Notes under the pieces: generated by a model
Told to the model about the DNA's origin: nothing
The model's input: the letters and a program-made list of their open reading frames with translations, nothing else
Databases searched by the model: none
Translations under genes and position numbers: made by a program
Shown: positions 4,958 through 5,431 of the stretch, in pieces
How the letters are laid out: each line of letters starts with the position of its first letter
How positions within the stretch are numbered: the first letter of the stretch is position 1
Origin: Pseudomonadota bacterium
GTDB lineage: Bacteria; Pseudomonadota; Alphaproteobacteria; Rhizobiales; Xanthobacteraceae
Reading direction: 5' to 3'
NCBI GenBank assembly: GCA_023442085.1
Contig: JAEZMT010000414.1
Span: forward strand, 1-5,431
Length of the DNA: 5,431 nucleotides

Positions 4958-5431
4958 TCACCGCACGATGATGTTCTTGAACTGCCAGGGGTCCTCGAGG
5001 TCGAGATCCTCAGGGAACAGCTTCTGCCGGCCGGTAAGGGGCGTCCAGTCCGTATAGGTGCCGATCATCGGGCCCAGATAGGGGGTCTGCACTTCGAGGC
5101 AGCGGCGGAAGTCCATCTCGTCGGCCTCCACGATGCCCGCCTCGGGGTTCTCCAGCGCCCACACCATGCCGGCGAGCACGGCGGAGGTCACCTGCAGGCC
5201 GGTAGCGTTCTGGTAGGGGGCGAGCTCGCGGGTTTCCTCGATGGAGAGTTGGGAGCCGAACCAGTAGGCGTTCTTGGCGTGGCCGTAGAGCAGCACGCCC
5301 AGTTCGTCGATGCCGTCCACGATCTCGTGCTCGTCGAGGATCTTCCAGCTCTCCTGGAAGTGCCCGCCATTACCGAACATCTCGTGCAGCGACAGCACCG
5401 CGTCGTTGCAGGGGTGATAGGCGTAGTGGCA
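4958..5431 (-). CDS. hss: Homospermidine synthase (C-terminal part)
   Basis: NAD+-dependent enzyme that joins two putrescines into sym-homospermidine with release of ammonia; some members also use spermidine. The window holds the last 157 codons, about a third of the usual 470-480 residues, and the N-terminal Rossmann domain lies beyond 5431. The fragment begins CHYAYHPCNDAVLSLHEMFG. It continues with LYGHAKNAYWFGSQLSIEET, QNATGLQVTSAVLAGMVWAL, GIVEADEMDF and YLGP, and ends DPWQFKNIIVR. This string of motifs is characteristic of the bacterial (Blastochloris-type) enzyme, related to saccharopine dehydrogenase. The frame is open through the window edge, so an internal GTG at 5398 is not the start. 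It is probably the first gene of a unit with the yjbR-like gene. The neighbouring odc makes its substrate. Confidence 0.94.
   Translation of the reverse strand, partial: CHYAYHPCNDAVLSLHEMFGNGGHFQESWKILDEHEIVDGIDELGVLLYGHAKNAYWFGSQLSIEETRELAPYQNATGLQVTSAVLAGMVWALENPEAGIVEADEMDFRRCLEVQTPYLGPMIGTYTDWTPLTGRQKLFPEDLDLEDPWQFKNIIVR

Noticed and set aside
4434..4961. Minus-strand open frame of 175 codons overlapping the yjbR-like gene
   Set aside because: It reads through the strong terminator at 4525-4560 in a different frame from the well-supported MmcQ/YjbR gene.

Overview
The sequence has very high GC, strongly GC-rich third codon positions, a one-enzyme (C4, Shemin) route to 5-aminolevulinate, a fold-III ornithine decarboxylase and a bacterial homospermidine synthase. 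Together these point to an alphaproteobacterium of the Hyphomicrobiales, most like the Xanthobacter/Azorhizobium/Starkeya group. The window is a chromosomal housekeeping region; I see no phage, transposon, CRISPR or defence genes.

Layout. 1-354 (+): 3' end of a calcineurin-like metallophosphoesterase. 371-389: terminator hairpin between convergent genes. 422-1705 (-): hemA. 1706-2533: a long divergent regulatory region. It holds a perfect TTGAT-N4-ATCAA FNR/FixK box placed for class II activation of hemA, a second near-perfect box about 200 bp away on the odc side, a candidate odc promoter, and a roughly 490-nt structured leader that I interpret as the alphaproteobacterial speF element. Inside the leader is a 20-codon basic reading frame that could be a leader peptide. 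2534-3664 (+): ornithine decarboxylase. 3665-3955: non-coding, with a short hairpin and then three hairpin-forming repeats at an exact 35-bp period. 3956-4510 (+): GNAT acetyltransferase. 4525-4560: strong bidirectional terminator. 4583-4921 (-): MmcQ/YjbR-family protein. 4958-5431 (-): C-terminal third of homospermidine synthase, running off the window.

How the genes fit together. Ornithine decarboxylase makes putrescine, and homospermidine synthase condenses two putrescines into sym-homospermidine, a major polyamine of many Hyphomicrobiales. The two genes bracket a GNAT and a YjbR-like gene of unknown substrate. hemA supplies heme and tetrapyrroles, and its promoter carries the oxygen-response site expected in this group. 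The matching box on the odc side suggests polyamine synthesis may share that low-oxygen signal.

The most notable items are in non-coding DNA: the paired FNR/FixK boxes, the odc leader with its possible peptide, the 35-bp hairpin array, and a perfect 10-bp hairpin that buries the Shine-Dalgarno of the yjbR-like gene. All structures and sites were read by eye, with no folding software or database search.
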